Shown here: piece by piece, positions 25,338 through 34,945 of the stretch
How positions within the stretch are numbered: position 1 is the stretch's first letter
How the letters are laid out: every line of letters starts with the position of its first letter
DNA from: RH-AL1 sp964243435
GTDB lineage: Bacteria > Pseudomonadota > Alphaproteobacteria > Rhizobiales > Beijerinckiaceae
Length of the DNA stretch: 64,000 nt
Reading direction: 5' to 3'
Assembly: GCA_964243435.1 (NCBI GenBank)
Contig: CAXTFM010000003.1
Coordinates: forward strand, 8,872-72,871
Notes under the pieces: model-generated
The model's database searches: none
Told to the model about the DNA's origin: nothing
Seen by the model: only the letters and a program-made list of their open reading frames with translations
Translations under genes and position numbers: made by a program

Positions 25338-27202
25338 ATGGTGTCGAGCGTCGCCGGATCCTCGATGGTCGCCGGCATGGCGTAGCCTTCGCCCTCCGCG
25401 ATCTTCTTCATGGTGCCGCGCAGGATCTTGCCCGAGCGTGTCTTGGGCAGGCGGTCGACGACGATCGCCGTCTTGAACGAGGCCACGGGGCCGATCCTGT
25501 CGCGGACCAGCGCCACCGCCTCCGCTTCGATCGTCGCGGCGGCGCGGGCGACGCCGGACTTCAGCACGAGGAAGCCGCAGGGCACCTCGCCCTTGAGCGC
25601 GTCGGCGACGCCGATCACCGCGCATTCCGCCACGTCGGGGTGGCCGGCCAACACCTCCTCCATGCCGCCGGTGGACAGGCGGTGGCCGGCGCAGTTGATG
25701 ATGTCGTCGGTGCGCCCGAGCAGGAACACGTGGCCGTCCGCGTCGCGGAACCCGGCATCCGAGGTCTTGTAGCAGCCGGGGTAGTCGAGGAGGTAGCTGT
25801 CGCGCATGCGTTCGTCGTTGCGCCACAGCGTCGGCAGGCACCCCGGCGGCAGCGGCAGGCGGATCACCACCGAGCCCATGGTGCCGGGCGGCACGGGGCG
25901 CCCGCCCTCGTCGACGACGTCGAGCGCGTAGCCGGGCATGGGCACCGTGGCGGAGCCCGGCTTGACGGGGAGCAGGCCGAGGCCCTTCGGGTTGCCGGCG
26001 ATGCACCAGCCGGTTTCCGTCTGCCACCAGTGGTCGATCACCGGCAGGCCGAAGCGTGTCGTCGCCCAGTCCACCGTCGGCGCGTCGGCGCGTTCGCCGG
26101 CGAGGAACAGGGCGCGCAGGGCCGAGCAGTCGTGGCGCGCCCAGTGCGCGCCATCGGGATCGTCCTTCTTGATGGCGCGCAGCGCGGTCGGCGCGGTGAA
26201 GAGAGACACCACGCCGTGTTCGGCGCACACCCGCCAGAAGGCGCCGGCGTCGGGCGTGCCGACCGGCTTGCCCTCGTACACCACCGTGGTCGCCCCGATG
26301 AGGAGGGGCGCGTACACGTTGTAGGAGTGCCCGACGACCCAACCGACGTCGGACGCGCACCAGAACACCTCGCCGGGGTGGACGTCGTAGAGCGCCGCCA
26401 TCGACCAGGCCAGCGCGACGAGGTAGCCGCCGGTGTCGCGCACCACGCCCTTCGGGCGGCCGGTCGTGCCCGAGGTGTAGAGGATGTAGAGCGGGTCGGT
26501 GGCGGCCATCGCCGCGCAGGGCGTGCGGCGCCCGGCGGCGGCGGCGGCCAGCGCCCGCCAGTCGTGGTCGCGGCCGGGGGTCAGCGCCGCCTCGAGCATC
26601 GTGCGCTGCCAAACCAGCACCGCCTCGGGCTTGGCGGCGGCCATGTCGATGGCGGCGTCGACCAGCGGCTTGTAGGCGACGGTGCGGCCGGGCTCGACGC
26701 CGCAGGAGGCGGTAAGGATCAGCCTGGGGGCGGCGTCGTCGATGCGGGTCGCGAGTTCCTTCGCCGCGAAGCCGCCGAACACCACGGAATGGATGGCGCC
26801 GATGCGCGCGCAGGCGAGCATGGCGATGTGGGCCTGCGGGATCATCGGCAGGTAGATGACGACGCGGTCACCCGTACCCACGCCGAAGTCGCCGAGCACG
26901 GCGGCGAAGGCCTCGACGTCGGCGAGCAGGGCGGCGTAGCTCAGGGTTTCGCGCCGGTCGATCAGGGGAGCGTCGTAGATCAGCGCCGCCTGCGCGCCGC
27001 GCCCGTCGCGGACGTGGCGGTCGAGGCAGTTGAAGCAGGCGTTCAGCCGCGCGTCGGGGAACCAGCGCCCGTACACGCCGGCCTCGCGCCGGAAGACCGC
27101 CCGCGGCGGTTCCACCCAGTCCACCGACGCGGCCGCCCCGCGCCAGAACGCCTCGGGGTCGCGCTGCCAGGCGGCGTAGCTGTCATGGTACCGGCTCACC
27201 AT
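25307..27202 (-). CDS. prpE: Propionyl-CoA synthetase
   Basis: A 631-residue acyl-CoA synthetase of the acetate/propionate group that activates propionate to propionyl-CoA through an acyl-adenylate. It starts YHDSYAAWQRDPEAFW, carries the P-loop-like LYILYTSGTTGRPKGVVRDT (about residues 240-259), the GGY that follows and HWWQTETGWCIAGNP, and ends with the acylatable Lys in PKTRSGKILRGTMKKIAEG. The GVVRDTGG extension and W-rich core are typical of PrpE rather than Acs. GGGAGCAGGT before ATG 27202 supports the start. It is divergent from an MFS carrier gene. Confidence 0.93.
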   Translation of the reverse strand: MVSRYHDSYAAWQRDPEAFWRGAAASVDWVEPPRAVFRREAGVYGRWFPDARLNACFNCLDRHVRDGRGAQAALIYDAPLIDRRETLSYAALLADVEAFAAVLGDFGVGTGDRVVIYLPMIPQAHIAMLACARIGAIHSVVFGGFAAKELATRIDDAAPRLILTASCGVEPGRTVAYKPLVDAAIDMAAAKPEAVLVWQRTMLEAALTPGRDHDWRALAAAAAGRRTPCAAMAATDPLYILYTSGTTGRPKGVVRDTGGYLVALAWSMAALYDVHPGEVFWCASDVGWVVGHSYNVYAPLLIGATTVVYEGKPVGTPDAGAFWRVCAEHGVVSLFTAPTALRAIKKDDPDGAHWARHDCSALRALFLAGERADAPTVDWATTRFGLPVIDHWWQTETGWCIAGNPKGLGLLPVKPGSATVPMPGYALDVVDEGGRPVPPGTMGSVVIRLPLPPGCLPTLWRNDERMRDSYLLDYPGCYKTSDAGFRDADGHVFLLGRTDDIINCAGHRLSTGGMEEVLAGHPDVAECAVIGVADALKGEVPCGFLVLKSGVARAAATIEAEAVALVRDRIGPVASFKTAIVVDRLPKTRSGKILRGTMKKIAEGEGYAMPATIEDPATLDTIAAALAGRTV

Positions 27203-27342
27203 TCGACCTGCTCCCGGCGGCGTCGCCCCTCGTTGCCCGACCGTGCCCTCGCCGCGCAAGGCCCGCGAAGGGCGTATGGGCGAATTGCGCCGCTCCCGCG
27301 AGTGTGATCGAAGCGGCACGGCCGGCCAGCGGCGGGGAAAGC

Positions 27343-28791
27343 ATGACCGACGCCACCGTCCACCAGAAGAAGATCGAGACCCGCGTCCCCGCCCGCCTCG
27401 ACGCGCTGGCCTGGGGGCGCTTCCACACCCTCGTCGTCGCCGCGCTCGGCATCACCTGGATCCTCGACGGGCTGGAGGTGACCTTCGCCGGGCTCATCTC
27501 CGGCGCGCTCAAGCAGGACAAGGCGCTGCACTTCACCGATCCCGAGATCGGGCTCGGCAACAGCTTCTACCTCGCCGGCGCGGTGTTGGGGGCGCTCGTC
27601 TTCGGCTGGGCCACCGACCGGCTCGGGCGCCGCAAGCTGTTCTTCGTCACGCTCGGGCTCTACCTCGTCGCCACAGCCGCCACCGCGTTCTCCTGGAACA
27701 TCTGGAGCTACAGCATCTTCCGCTTCTTCACCGGCTGCGGGATCGGCGGCGAGTATTCGGCGGTGAACTCCACCATCCAGGAGTTCATCCCCGCGCGCTT
27801 CCGCGGGCGCACCGACCTCGCCATCAACGGCTCGTTCTGGATCGGCGGGGCGATCGGGGCCGCTGCCTCGCTCGTCTTCCTCGACCCCGCGATCATCCCG
27901 GCGCAGTACGGCTGGCGCCTGGTGTTCTTCGTCGGCGCGATCCTGTCGATCGGGATCATCTTCCTGCGCACCTTCATCCCGGAAAGCCCGCGCTGGCTCG
28001 CCATCCACGGCCGCGAAAAGGAAGCGGAGGCGGTGATGGGCGACATCGAGCGCCACATGAAGGAGCACGGCAGCGACGTGCCGTCGCAGGCCACGCTGAA
28101 GCCGATGACCATCCACGCGCGCGACCACACGCCGCTCCGCATCGTGTTCTCGACCATCTTCGTGAAGAACCGCGAGCGGGCGATCGTCGGCCTCGCCCTG
28201 ATGGCGGCGCAGGCCTTCTTCTACAACGCGATCTTCTTCACCTTCTCCCAGGTGCTGGAAGTGTACTACCACGTCGAGATCAAGAACGTCGGCTGGTACA
28301 TGCTGCCCTTCGCGATCGGCAACGCGCTCGGGCCGCTGGTCCTCGGGCCGCTGTTCGACAAGATCGGCCGCAAGCCGATGATTGCCGGCACCTACGCCCT
28401 TTCCGGCATCCTGCTCATCGCGTCGGGATGGCTGTTCGCGGCCGGGCTGATGAGCGCCACGCAGCAGGTGATCGCCTGGGCGGTGATCTTCTTCTTCGCC
28501 TCCTCGGCGGCGGGCGCCGCCTACCTCACGGTGTCGGAAGTGTTCCCCGTCGAGATCCGGGCGCTGGCGATCGCGATCTTCTACGCCTTCGGCACGGCGA
28601 TCGGCGGCGTCGCCGCGCCCATCGCCTTCAGCGCCCTGATCGGCACAAACAGCAAGGCGGCGCTGTTCGGCGGCTACATCTTCGCCGCCGCCCTGATGAT
28701 CGGCGCGGCGGTGCTCGAAGCGGTATGGGGCGTCGCCGCCGAAGGCAAGTCGCTCGAGGACGTGTCCGAGCCGCTGTCGGCAACCGCGTGA
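27343..28791 (+). CDS. MFS transporter, sugar/metabolite porter type
   Basis: A 482-residue 12-helix MFS carrier. Helix 1 contains LGITWILDGLEVTFAGLISG, motif A is GWATDRLGRRKLFFVTLGLY, and GGEYSAVNSTIQEFIPARFRGR after helix 4 and FIPESPRWLAIHGREKEAE in the central loop are signatures of the sugar porter/organic acid symporter clan. The second-half motif A is FDKIGRKPMIAG. The substrate cannot be read; divergence from prpE allows a carboxylate such as propionate, but this is only positional. ATG 27343 with GGGGAAAG upstream is preferred to GTG 27304. Confidence 0.9.
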   Translation: MTDATVHQKKIETRVPARLDALAWGRFHTLVVAALGITWILDGLEVTFAGLISGALKQDKALHFTDPEIGLGNSFYLAGAVLGALVFGWATDRLGRRKLFFVTLGLYLVATAATAFSWNIWSYSIFRFFTGCGIGGEYSAVNSTIQEFIPARFRGRTDLAINGSFWIGGAIGAAASLVFLDPAIIPAQYGWRLVFFVGAILSIGIIFLRTFIPESPRWLAIHGREKEAEAVMGDIERHMKEHGSDVPSQATLKPMTIHARDHTPLRIVFSTIFVKNRERAIVGLALMAAQAFFYNAIFFTFSQVLEVYYHVEIKNVGWYMLPFAIGNALGPLVLGPLFDKIGRKPMIAGTYALSGILLIASGWLFAAGLMSATQQVIAWAVIFFFASSAAGAAYLTVSEVFPVEIRALAIAIFYAFGTAIGGVAAPIAFSALIGTNSKAALFGGYIFAAALMIGAAVLEAVWGVAAEGKSLEDVSEPLSATA

Positions 28792-28850
28792 GGGCGCCTT
28801 AACCCCTCGCTCACAATTCCCCGCTAGAACCGCTGGGGGAGACCGCGAGC

Positions 28851-29009
28851 GTGCTGAAAACCTTCTGGCGCAACGAAAGCGGTGCCACCTCGATCGAATA
28901 CGTGATCGTGGCGGGGCTGGTCGCCATCGTCATCGTCGTCGCCGTGCGCAGGGTCGGCGTGAACCTCAGCACGAACTACTACGGCAAGGTCGCCAACAAC
29001 CTGACCTGA
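28851..29009 (+). CDS. Flp family type IVb pilin
   Basis: A 52-residue pilin precursor, read as V-L-K-T-F-W-R-N-E-S-G followed by ATSIEYVIVAGLVAIVIVV. The Gly before ATSIEY and the Glu at position +5 form the prepilin peptidase (TadV/CpaA) site, followed by a 20-residue hydrophobic helix. The start is GTG with GGGGGA about ten bases upstream. No tad/cpa assembly genes are in the window, so this is an isolated pilin copy here; assembly would need a locus elsewhere. Confidence 0.85.
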   Translation: MLKTFWRNESGATSIEYVIVAGLVAIVIVVAVRRVGVNLSTNYYGKVANNLT

Positions 29010-29013
29010 AGCC

Positions 29014-29805
29014 TCAGCTCCGCTTCCCGAGGCTCGCGTTGATCATGTCGGCGAGGTTGCCTGGCTGCGCGCCCTGCCCGGCCACCCCCGGCTGAAACAT
29101 CTTGAACAGCGCGTCCATGCCGGCCTGCATGAGGGGCGGCAACTCGCCGGCGGCACCGGCGGCCGTCGGCCCCTGGCCGGCCGGGGTGACCTGCGGCTGC
29201 GGCGCCGCACCGCTGCCGCCGCCGAAGAAGCTGTTGAAGATGTTGCCGAGCATGCCCGGCAGGCCGCCGGGCGCTTGCCCACCGCCGAAGCCGCCCGCGG
29301 TGCCGCCGCCCGCGCCGCCGAACTGCCCGAGGATACCGCCGAGACCGCCATTGGCGAGTTGGCCGAGCATGCCGCCCATGCCTTGCTGATGGAACATCGC
29401 GGAAGCGCCGCCGACCACCATGGACACGATGGTCGGCAGCATGGCCTCCAGTGTCGCCGGCGCGATGCCCGTATAGGCGGAGGCGTGCTGGATGACGTTG
29501 CCGACGACGGCGTTGCTGCCGAAGATGCTGCCGACGACGCCGCCGCCCTTCTGCTGGGTCGCCGGGTCCTGCGCCGCGCCGGGGTCGGCATAGGCTTGGC
29601 GGTGCTGGCCGTCCGTCATTGCGCCGGCGATGTCGCCGATGCCGCCGGGCATGGACGCCTTGGTCATGAAGGCCGTCGAAAGGGCCGGGACGAGGGCCCG
29701 AACCGCGCTGTCCGCCTGCTCGCGCGACAGGCCGAACTGCTGCGCGAGGCTGTCGAGGCCCTGCCCGTCATGGGCGCTGGTGACGAGCTGGTACAGGTTG
29801 AACAT
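29014..29805 (-). CDS. DUF937 domain-containing protein
   Basis: A 263-residue protein. Residues 1-130 match DUF937: LYQLVTSAHDGQGLDSLAQQFGLSREQADSAVRALVPAL and the GGGVVGSIFGSNAVVGNVIQHASAYTGIAPATLEAMLPTIVSMVVG block. The rest is Gly/Gln/Pro-rich low complexity with a helical ending (LPPLMQAGMDALFKMF). Function is unknown; the domain is built of YidB-like helices. GGGAGGT upstream of ATG 29805 supports the start. Convergent with the Flp pilin gene, four bases apart. Confidence 0.85.
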   Translation of the reverse strand: MFNLYQLVTSAHDGQGLDSLAQQFGLSREQADSAVRALVPALSTAFMTKASMPGGIGDIAGAMTDGQHRQAYADPGAAQDPATQQKGGGVVGSIFGSNAVVGNVIQHASAYTGIAPATLEAMLPTIVSMVVGGASAMFHQQGMGGMLGQLANGGLGGILGQFGGAGGGTAGGFGGGQAPGGLPGMLGNIFNSFFGGGSGAAPQPQVTPAGQGPTAAGAAGELPPLMQAGMDALFKMFQPGVAGQGAQPGNLADMINASLGKRS

Positions 29806-29829
29806 GGCGGACCTCCCGGACGCGACCGC

Positions 29830-31356
29830 CTACGTCGATGAGGCCGGCGCCGGACGCCTCGCGGTGCGGTTGACGACAAGATAGGCCGCGACCACGGCGA
29901 AGCAACCAAACAGGGCACTTCCCGCCACCATGCCGAGGTAGCCGCCGCGCGGTCCGGCATGGGCGGCGCCGATGAGAACGAAGGGCATGGTGCCGAGCGT
30001 CGCCCGCCCCCAGTTGAACACGGCCGACAGGACCGGCCGGTCGAGATTGTTGAAGGCGGCATTGGCCACGAAGATGCCGCCGAGGAAGAACCACATCACG
30101 CCGCCGGCGTGGCAGAAGAACGCGAGGAGGTCGCCCGTCGCGTCCCGCGCGCCGAAGGCGGCGACCACGAGCGGCGCGCCGAACCACAGCGCCAGCGCGA
30201 CGATCACGACATAGCAGGCGGACAGCAGCAGGGAGCGTGTCAGCGTCTGCTGGATACGCCCGAAACGATGCGCGCCGTAGTTCTGCCCGATGATCGGTCC
30301 GACCGAACTGGACAGGGCGAAGAGCACGCCGAAAGCGACGGGGGTGACCCGGTCCATGATCGCGTAGGCGGCGATCACCTCGCCGCCGAACCGGGAGAAC
30401 ACGTGTGTCACGAAGATGTTGGAGGCGGGTGAAGCGAGGTTGGTGAGCACCGCCGGCCCGGCAATGTGGAACACCGGGGCGATGTCGCGCCACACCACCG
30501 CCGGTCGTGGCCATTCAACCAGCTTGTGGACCTTGACGGCGCCGTGCAGCCCGACGAGCAGCAGGCTGAAGCGCGACAGCACCAGCACGATCCCGGCGCC
30601 GTAGATGCCGAGGTGGAAGACGAAGATGAAGATGGGGTCGAGGCAGATGGTGACCACCGCGCCGCCCAGCGTCACGTACATGGCGCGCCGGGCGTCGCCG
30701 ATGCCGCGCAGGATGGACGAGCACGCCATGCCGACGCCAAGGAAGATCATCGCCGGCAGCACGATGCGGAGGTAGACGGTGCCGACGTCGAGCGTTTCGC
30801 CGCGCGCGCCGAACAGCGTCAGGATTTCGCGGGTGAACGGGATCGCCACTAGGCCCAGCGTGCCGGCGATCACGGTGGAATGCACCAGCCCCGAGGTGGC
30901 GATGCGGCGCGCGCGGACGGGATCGCCGGCACCGAACGCCTGCGACACCAGGGCGCCGATGGCGACGGACAAGCCGATGCTGACGGAAATGATGAGGAAG
31001 GTGAGCTGCGACGCGTAGCCGACCGCCGCGGTAAGATTGGTGTCGCCGAGGCGCGAAATGTACAGCAGCGTCAGGAAATCGACGAAGAACACCGAGATCA
31101 GGCCGACGGAGCCGGTCGCGGTCATCACCAGCACGTGGCGCATGATCGAGCCGGTCGTGAAGACGCCGGTCGCATCCGGCGCGGCGGTCGGTGCGGATGA
31201 CGGCAGCTTCGGGGCGTGCGAGGGTGCCTGGTCCGCCTCGGCGTAGCAGGCGGCGATGTCATGGGGGTCGGTGCGGGCCGGCCGGGCGTCGAGGGTCATG
31301 CGCGCGTCGCGGCAGTCATGGGCGTTGTGTCCGGGGATTGGGGTATCCGCCATCAT
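29830..31356 (-). CDS. MATE family efflux transporter
   Basis: A 508-residue protein with 12 predicted helices after a cytoplasmic N-terminal region of about 70 residues. Typical MATE blocks are SVGLISVFFVDFLTLLYISRLGDTNLTAAVGYASQLTF, SQAFGAGDPVRARRIATSGL, SSILRGIGDARRAMYVTLGGAVV and, in the second half, PVAFGVLFALSSSVGPIIGQNYGA. It exports cationic compounds using Na+ or H+. The start may instead be ATG 31299. Only 40 bases separate it from the divergent CDF gene, so the promoters are close or overlapping. Confidence 0.92.
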   Translation of the reverse strand: MMADTPIPGHNAHDCRDARMTLDARPARTDPHDIAACYAEADQAPSHAPKLPSSAPTAAPDATGVFTTGSIMRHVLVMTATGSVGLISVFFVDFLTLLYISRLGDTNLTAAVGYASQLTFLIISVSIGLSVAIGALVSQAFGAGDPVRARRIATSGLVHSTVIAGTLGLVAIPFTREILTLFGARGETLDVGTVYLRIVLPAMIFLGVGMACSSILRGIGDARRAMYVTLGGAVVTICLDPIFIFVFHLGIYGAGIVLVLSRFSLLLVGLHGAVKVHKLVEWPRPAVVWRDIAPVFHIAGPAVLTNLASPASNIFVTHVFSRFGGEVIAAYAIMDRVTPVAFGVLFALSSSVGPIIGQNYGAHRFGRIQQTLTRSLLLSACYVVIVALALWFGAPLVVAAFGARDATGDLLAFFCHAGGVMWFFLGGIFVANAAFNNLDRPVLSAVFNWGRATLGTMPFVLIGAAHAGPRGGYLGMVAGSALFGCFAVVAAYLVVNRTARRPAPASST

Positions 31357-31396
31357 ACTCTAGAACGGGGCCGGGGAACACCGGCCGGAGCCGCGC

Positions 31397-32383
31397 GTGA
31401 GCAACCACATCCATGCGGCCCATGACCACGGCGCAGGGCATGACCACGGCGCAGGGCACGACCACGGCGGCCGCCATGGGCACGCCCATGCCGGGCATTC
31501 GCACGCGCCGACGACGTTCGGCGCGGGGTTCGCCGTGGCGGTCGGCCTCAATGCGCTGATCGTGGTCGGCGAGGTCGCCGCCGGCACGCTTGGCGGCTCG
31601 GTGGCGCTGATCTCGGATGCGGGGCACAACCTGTCGGACGTGCTGGGACTTGCCGCAGCCTTCGCCGCCCACCGCCTCGGTCGACGCGCGCCGTCGCAGC
31701 GCTTCACCTACGGGCTCGGCGGCACCTCCATCCTCGCGGCGCTGTTCAATGCGGTGCTCCTCCTCGTCGTCACCGGCGCGCTCTGCCTGGAGGCGATCCA
31801 GCGCTTCGTCCATCCCGAGCCGGTCGCCGCCGGCCTCGTCATGGCGGTCGCCGCAGGCGCCATCGTCGTCAACGGGGCGTCGGCCTGGCTGCTCGCGCCG
31901 GGCGCTGACGGCGACCTCAACCTTCGCGCCGCGGCGGCGCATCTCGCCGCCGATGCCGGCGTCGCGGCCGGGGTCGTCCTGGCGGCCCTGGCGATCCGGC
32001 TCACCGGCTGGCGCTGGATCGACCCGGCGCTCAGCCTCGTCATCAACGTCGTCATCATCGCCGGCACGTGGCGGCTGCTGCGCGAGGCGGTCGCCCTGTC
32101 GCTTGCCGGCGTGCCCCGCGCGGTGCGCCCGGCCGCGGTGCGCGACTACCTCGGCGCGTTGCCGGGCGTCGCGGCGATCCACGACCTCCACATCTGGCCG
32201 ATGAGCACCAGTGAAACGGCGCTGACCGTGCACCTGCTGATGCCGGGCGGACACCCCGGCGACGCCTTTCTGATGGCGACCTGCCACACGCTGCGGGAGC
32301 GGCACAACATCGGCCACGCCACCGTGCAGGTCGAAACCAGCGAGCACACGGTCTGCGCGCTGGCGCCGGAAACCGTGGTCTAA
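31397..32383 (+). CDS. Cation diffusion facilitator (Zn2+/Cd2+/Co2+ efflux)
   Basis: A 328-residue CDF exporter. The N-terminus is a His-rich tail (about residues 2-37) made partly of three DNA repeats encoding GHDHGA units, which may bind metal. Six helices follow; the transport site residues are in SDAGHNLSD (helix 2) and AAHLAADAGVAAG (helix 5, HxxxD), as in zinc-selective members. The C-terminal cytoplasmic domain ends with VHLLMPGGHPGDAF and NIGHATVQVE. The start is GTG. Its stop overlaps the convergent GNAT gene by four bases. Confidence 0.93.
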   Translation: MSNHIHAAHDHGAGHDHGAGHDHGGRHGHAHAGHSHAPTTFGAGFAVAVGLNALIVVGEVAAGTLGGSVALISDAGHNLSDVLGLAAAFAAHRLGRRAPSQRFTYGLGGTSILAALFNAVLLLVVTGALCLEAIQRFVHPEPVAAGLVMAVAAGAIVVNGASAWLLAPGADGDLNLRAAAAHLAADAGVAAGVVLAALAIRLTGWRWIDPALSLVINVVIIAGTWRLLREAVALSLAGVPRAVRPAAVRDYLGALPGVAAIHDLHIWPMSTSETALTVHLLMPGGHPGDAFLMATCHTLRERHNIGHATVQVETSEHTVCALAPETVV

Positions 32384-33249
32384 AACTCCGTCGTCGGCGG
32401 CAGCATGAAGGGCCGCCGCATCGCAGGCGGCAAGGTGCCACGCGCCATCAGCCCCGTTTCCTCCGCCATTGCCGCACCCTGCCATTCCAGACGATCGGGC
32501 GGGAACAGCGCCTTGACCTGCGCGAAGCGCTGCGGCAGGGCGCCGAGGATGCGCGAAAGGGGCGGCACGCGCGCGGCGACGACGTCGACGAGGAGCAGCG
32601 TGTCGCCCGCCGCCTCGAAGGCGACGAGCGCGTCGTCGTCGGGAAGGTGGACGAGGCTGAGATCGTCGTCGCCGGTCAGCCGGTGCAGGAACAGGTCCGG
32701 CGCCCCGGCGACCGCGACGTGACGCGACACCGGCGTGCGCGCGGCGAGCAGCCGCTGCACCAGGGCACGTTCCCGCACCGGATCGAGGGGACGGGCCGGT
32801 GCCGAGGCGGCGGGTGCGGGCGCCGGCCCGACAAAGGCGTGCTGCGCCACGCCGGCGAAGCCGAAGCGGTGGTACAGCGCCGGTTCGGCGGCGTAGAGGA
32901 GCGTCAGGTCGAGCCGATGGTCGGCGCTCCAGCGCAAGGCGCGCTCCATCAGCGTGCGAAACAGGCCCCTGCCGCGCCAGTCCTCGGCGACGCCGACGAG
33001 CCGGATGCAGCCGGTCGCATGCGCCATGCCGTCGAGAACCAAAGAAAGGCAGCCGAACTCGGCACCGGCCACGCAGCGCCCGCTGTCGTCGAAACAGGCG
33101 AGGGTCGACCACATCGAGGGGACGACCCGATCCGGCGGCTCCAGCTCCATGTCGAAGACGGACGCGACCAGCGCGGCGAAGGCGGCGTAGCGCGAGGGGC
33201 TGTCGCCCACGTCGTCGCACCAGGACAGCCCGGCTGAACCCTCGACCAT
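32380..33249 (-). CDS. GNAT family N-acetyltransferase, Eis-like length
   Basis: A 289-residue acetyltransferase. The acetyl-CoA motif is CIRLVGVAEDWRGRGLFRTLM (about residues 80-100) with the Q/RxxGxG/A equivalent WRGRGL, followed by LLYAAEPALYHRFGFAGV. The remaining 150 residues form a second region lacking the motif, ending GTLPPAMRRPFMLPP, similar in outline to two-domain or Eis-type GNATs. Substrate unknown. ATG 33249 is chosen; the frame extends to 33372 with a Pro/Arg-rich stretch that looks untranslated. Confidence 0.78.
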   Translation of the reverse strand: MVEGSAGLSWCDDVGDSPSRYAAFAALVASVFDMELEPPDRVVPSMWSTLACFDDSGRCVAGAEFGCLSLVLDGMAHATGCIRLVGVAEDWRGRGLFRTLMERALRWSADHRLDLTLLYAAEPALYHRFGFAGVAQHAFVGPAPAPAASAPARPLDPVRERALVQRLLAARTPVSRHVAVAGAPDLFLHRLTGDDDLSLVHLPDDDALVAFEAAGDTLLLVDVVAARVPPLSRILGALPQRFAQVKALFPPDRLEWQGAAMAEETGLMARGTLPPAMRRPFMLPPTTEF

Positions 33250-33528
33250 GCGTTGCCGTCCGTGAAGCGGGGTGGAAGGTGACGCGACACCCGACGGCGT
33301 CGTCACCGGATCATCCAAGCCGCCGAAGCGGCGATCAAGGGCTGGTGCATGACGGGTCGGCCGAACGCGCATGCGGACGACGAGGACGCTGCCGTGGCCG
33401 TCCGATGCGACGATCTCCGACGACGCGTATGGCGCCGCACGATCACAAAGGTCCCGGCCGACGGGCCCGGCCTCCGAGGCGCCACCGGCCTCGTCGGCTT
33501 GGCGACCTCACGCGCGACGCCGCCCCGC

Positions 33529-33972
33529 TCACATCGTCGTTTGCGGCGTGGACGGCCCGGGCATCGGCACCTCCTGCGGGCCGGCGGGCGGGATGCCGGC
33601 AGGCGCCTCCACGCCGGGGTTGGTGATCTCGCCCGGGCTCGGGACGGGCACGTTGACCGGCTCGGTCGGCGGGGCTTCGGAGGGCGTGGGCTCGCGCACC
33701 GGTTCGTGGACGGGCGCGTCCGGCGCTCCGGGCGCGTCGGGCACGGTAAGGGGTGGCGCACCGGGGCTCGGCTCTCCGGGCTGTGGCGGCGCCTGCGGCG
33801 GCACGGGGGTCGGCGGCGGCGACGCCGGGTCGAGGCCGGGCAGGTCGGGCGACGGACCCGGCGCGGGAACGGCAGGCGCCGGCGGCGCACCGGGACGTTC
33901 GTGCGGCACCGGGTCGGGCGGCGGCTGACGGTCCGGCTCGGGCGTGATGACGGGGTCCGGCAAGGCGGGCAT
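33529..33972 (-). CDS. Proline-rich hypothetical protein
   Basis: A 147-residue open frame with ATG start, about one third Pro, otherwise Ala, Glu, Asp, Val and Gly; no signal peptide, membrane segment or domain. It lies 21 bases after the SDR gene on the same strand and could be its operon partner. In such GC-rich DNA a Pro-rich frame can arise by chance, and the ribosome binding site is weak, so I treat it as possible rather than certain. Confidence 0.45.
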   Translation of the reverse strand: MPALPDPVITPEPDRQPPPDPVPHERPGAPPAPAVPAPGPSPDLPGLDPASPPPTPVPPQAPPQPGEPSPGAPPLTVPDAPGAPDAPVHEPVREPTPSEAPPTEPVNVPVPSPGEITNPGVEAPAGIPPAGPQEVPMPGPSTPQTTM

Positions 33973-33993
33973 CGCTTGACTCAGTGGCTTGGT

Positions 33994-34854
33994 TCAGAAG
34001 ATCGGGGTGCCGCCGGCGACGACCACCGCCGCGCCCGACGTGTAGCTCGACTCGTCGGAGGCGAGCATGACGTAGGCGGACGCAAGCTCGGCCGGCTGGC
34101 CAGGTCGGCCGAACGGCGTTTCCGCGCCAAAGGACTTCACTTGGTCCTCGTCCATGCCCGCGGGGATGAACGGCGTCCAGATCGGGCCGGGGAGAACGGC
34201 GTTGACGCGAATCTTCCGCTCAGCGAGCGACTGCGCCAGCCCGAGCGTGAAGTTCGCGATGGCCGCCTTGGTCGCGCTGTAGGGGAGGAGCGAGCCCATC
34301 GGCTTCTTCGCGTTGATCGACGAGGTGTTGACGATGGCGCCGCCCGCGCCCATGCGCGGCACGGCGAACTTTGTCATGTAGAACAGCGCGTTGATGTTGA
34401 CCTGGAAGGTCTTGTCCCACTCGTCGATTGTGATCTCGTCGAAGGACTTGTGGACCTGCTGGTAGGCGGCGTTGTTGACCAGGATGTCGAGGCCGCCAAA
34501 CTCGGACACGGCCGCGTCCACGATCGCCTTGCAATGGGAGGCGGCGCAAATGTCGCCCGGCACCAGCACGCATTTGCGTTCGGCCTTCTCCACCCATCCC
34601 TTGATCTCGTTGGCGTCGTCGTGCTCGTCGAGGTAGGCGATCACCAAGTCGGCACCCTCGCGGGCGAAGGCGATGGCAACGGCGGCGCCGATGCCGCTGT
34701 CGCCGCCGGTGATGATGGCGCGCTTGCCGGCGAGACGGCCAGACCCCCTATAGCTTCGCTCGCCATGGTCGGGCTTCGGCGACATCAGCGAGCTGTGGCC
34801 GGGGAAGCTTTGCTGCTGCGCCGTCAGCGGCGGCTTGAGGTCAAGGGTCGCCAT
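33994..34854 (-). CDS. SDR family oxidoreductase (YghA-like)
   Basis: A 286-residue short-chain dehydrogenase. It has the long N-terminal arm of the YghA/YhdF group (LDLKPPLTAQQQSFPG ... KPDHGERSYRGSGRL), the cofactor motif AIITGGDSGIGAAVAIAFAREGADL, NNAAYQQ, the catalytic Ser in VNTSSINA and YSATKAAIANF for the Tyr-x-x-x-Lys pair. PGPIWTPFIPAGM is also characteristic. Substrate unknown; these enzymes are often stress-induced. ATG 34863 is an alternative start adding three residues. Confidence 0.93.
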   Translation of the reverse strand: MATLDLKPPLTAQQQSFPGHSSLMSPKPDHGERSYRGSGRLAGKRAIITGGDSGIGAAVAIAFAREGADLVIAYLDEHDDANEIKGWVEKAERKCVLVPGDICAASHCKAIVDAAVSEFGGLDILVNNAAYQQVHKSFDEITIDEWDKTFQVNINALFYMTKFAVPRMGAGGAIVNTSSINAKKPMGSLLPYSATKAAIANFTLGLAQSLAERKIRVNAVLPGPIWTPFIPAGMDEDQVKSFGAETPFGRPGQPAELASAYVMLASDESSYTSGAAVVVAGGTPIF

Positions 34855-34945
34855 GGCGTCCATCGCGGCGTGAGGTGAAGCGTGGTGCTCAATGGCGCCG
34901 CCACCGCGAGGTTCCCGGCCGAGGGGCCTGGGCGACGCCGAACGG

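Noticed and set aside
33349..34878. Plus-strand Gly/Arg-rich open frame opposite the SDR gene
   Set aside because: Antisense to a clear SDR gene and without domain similarity.
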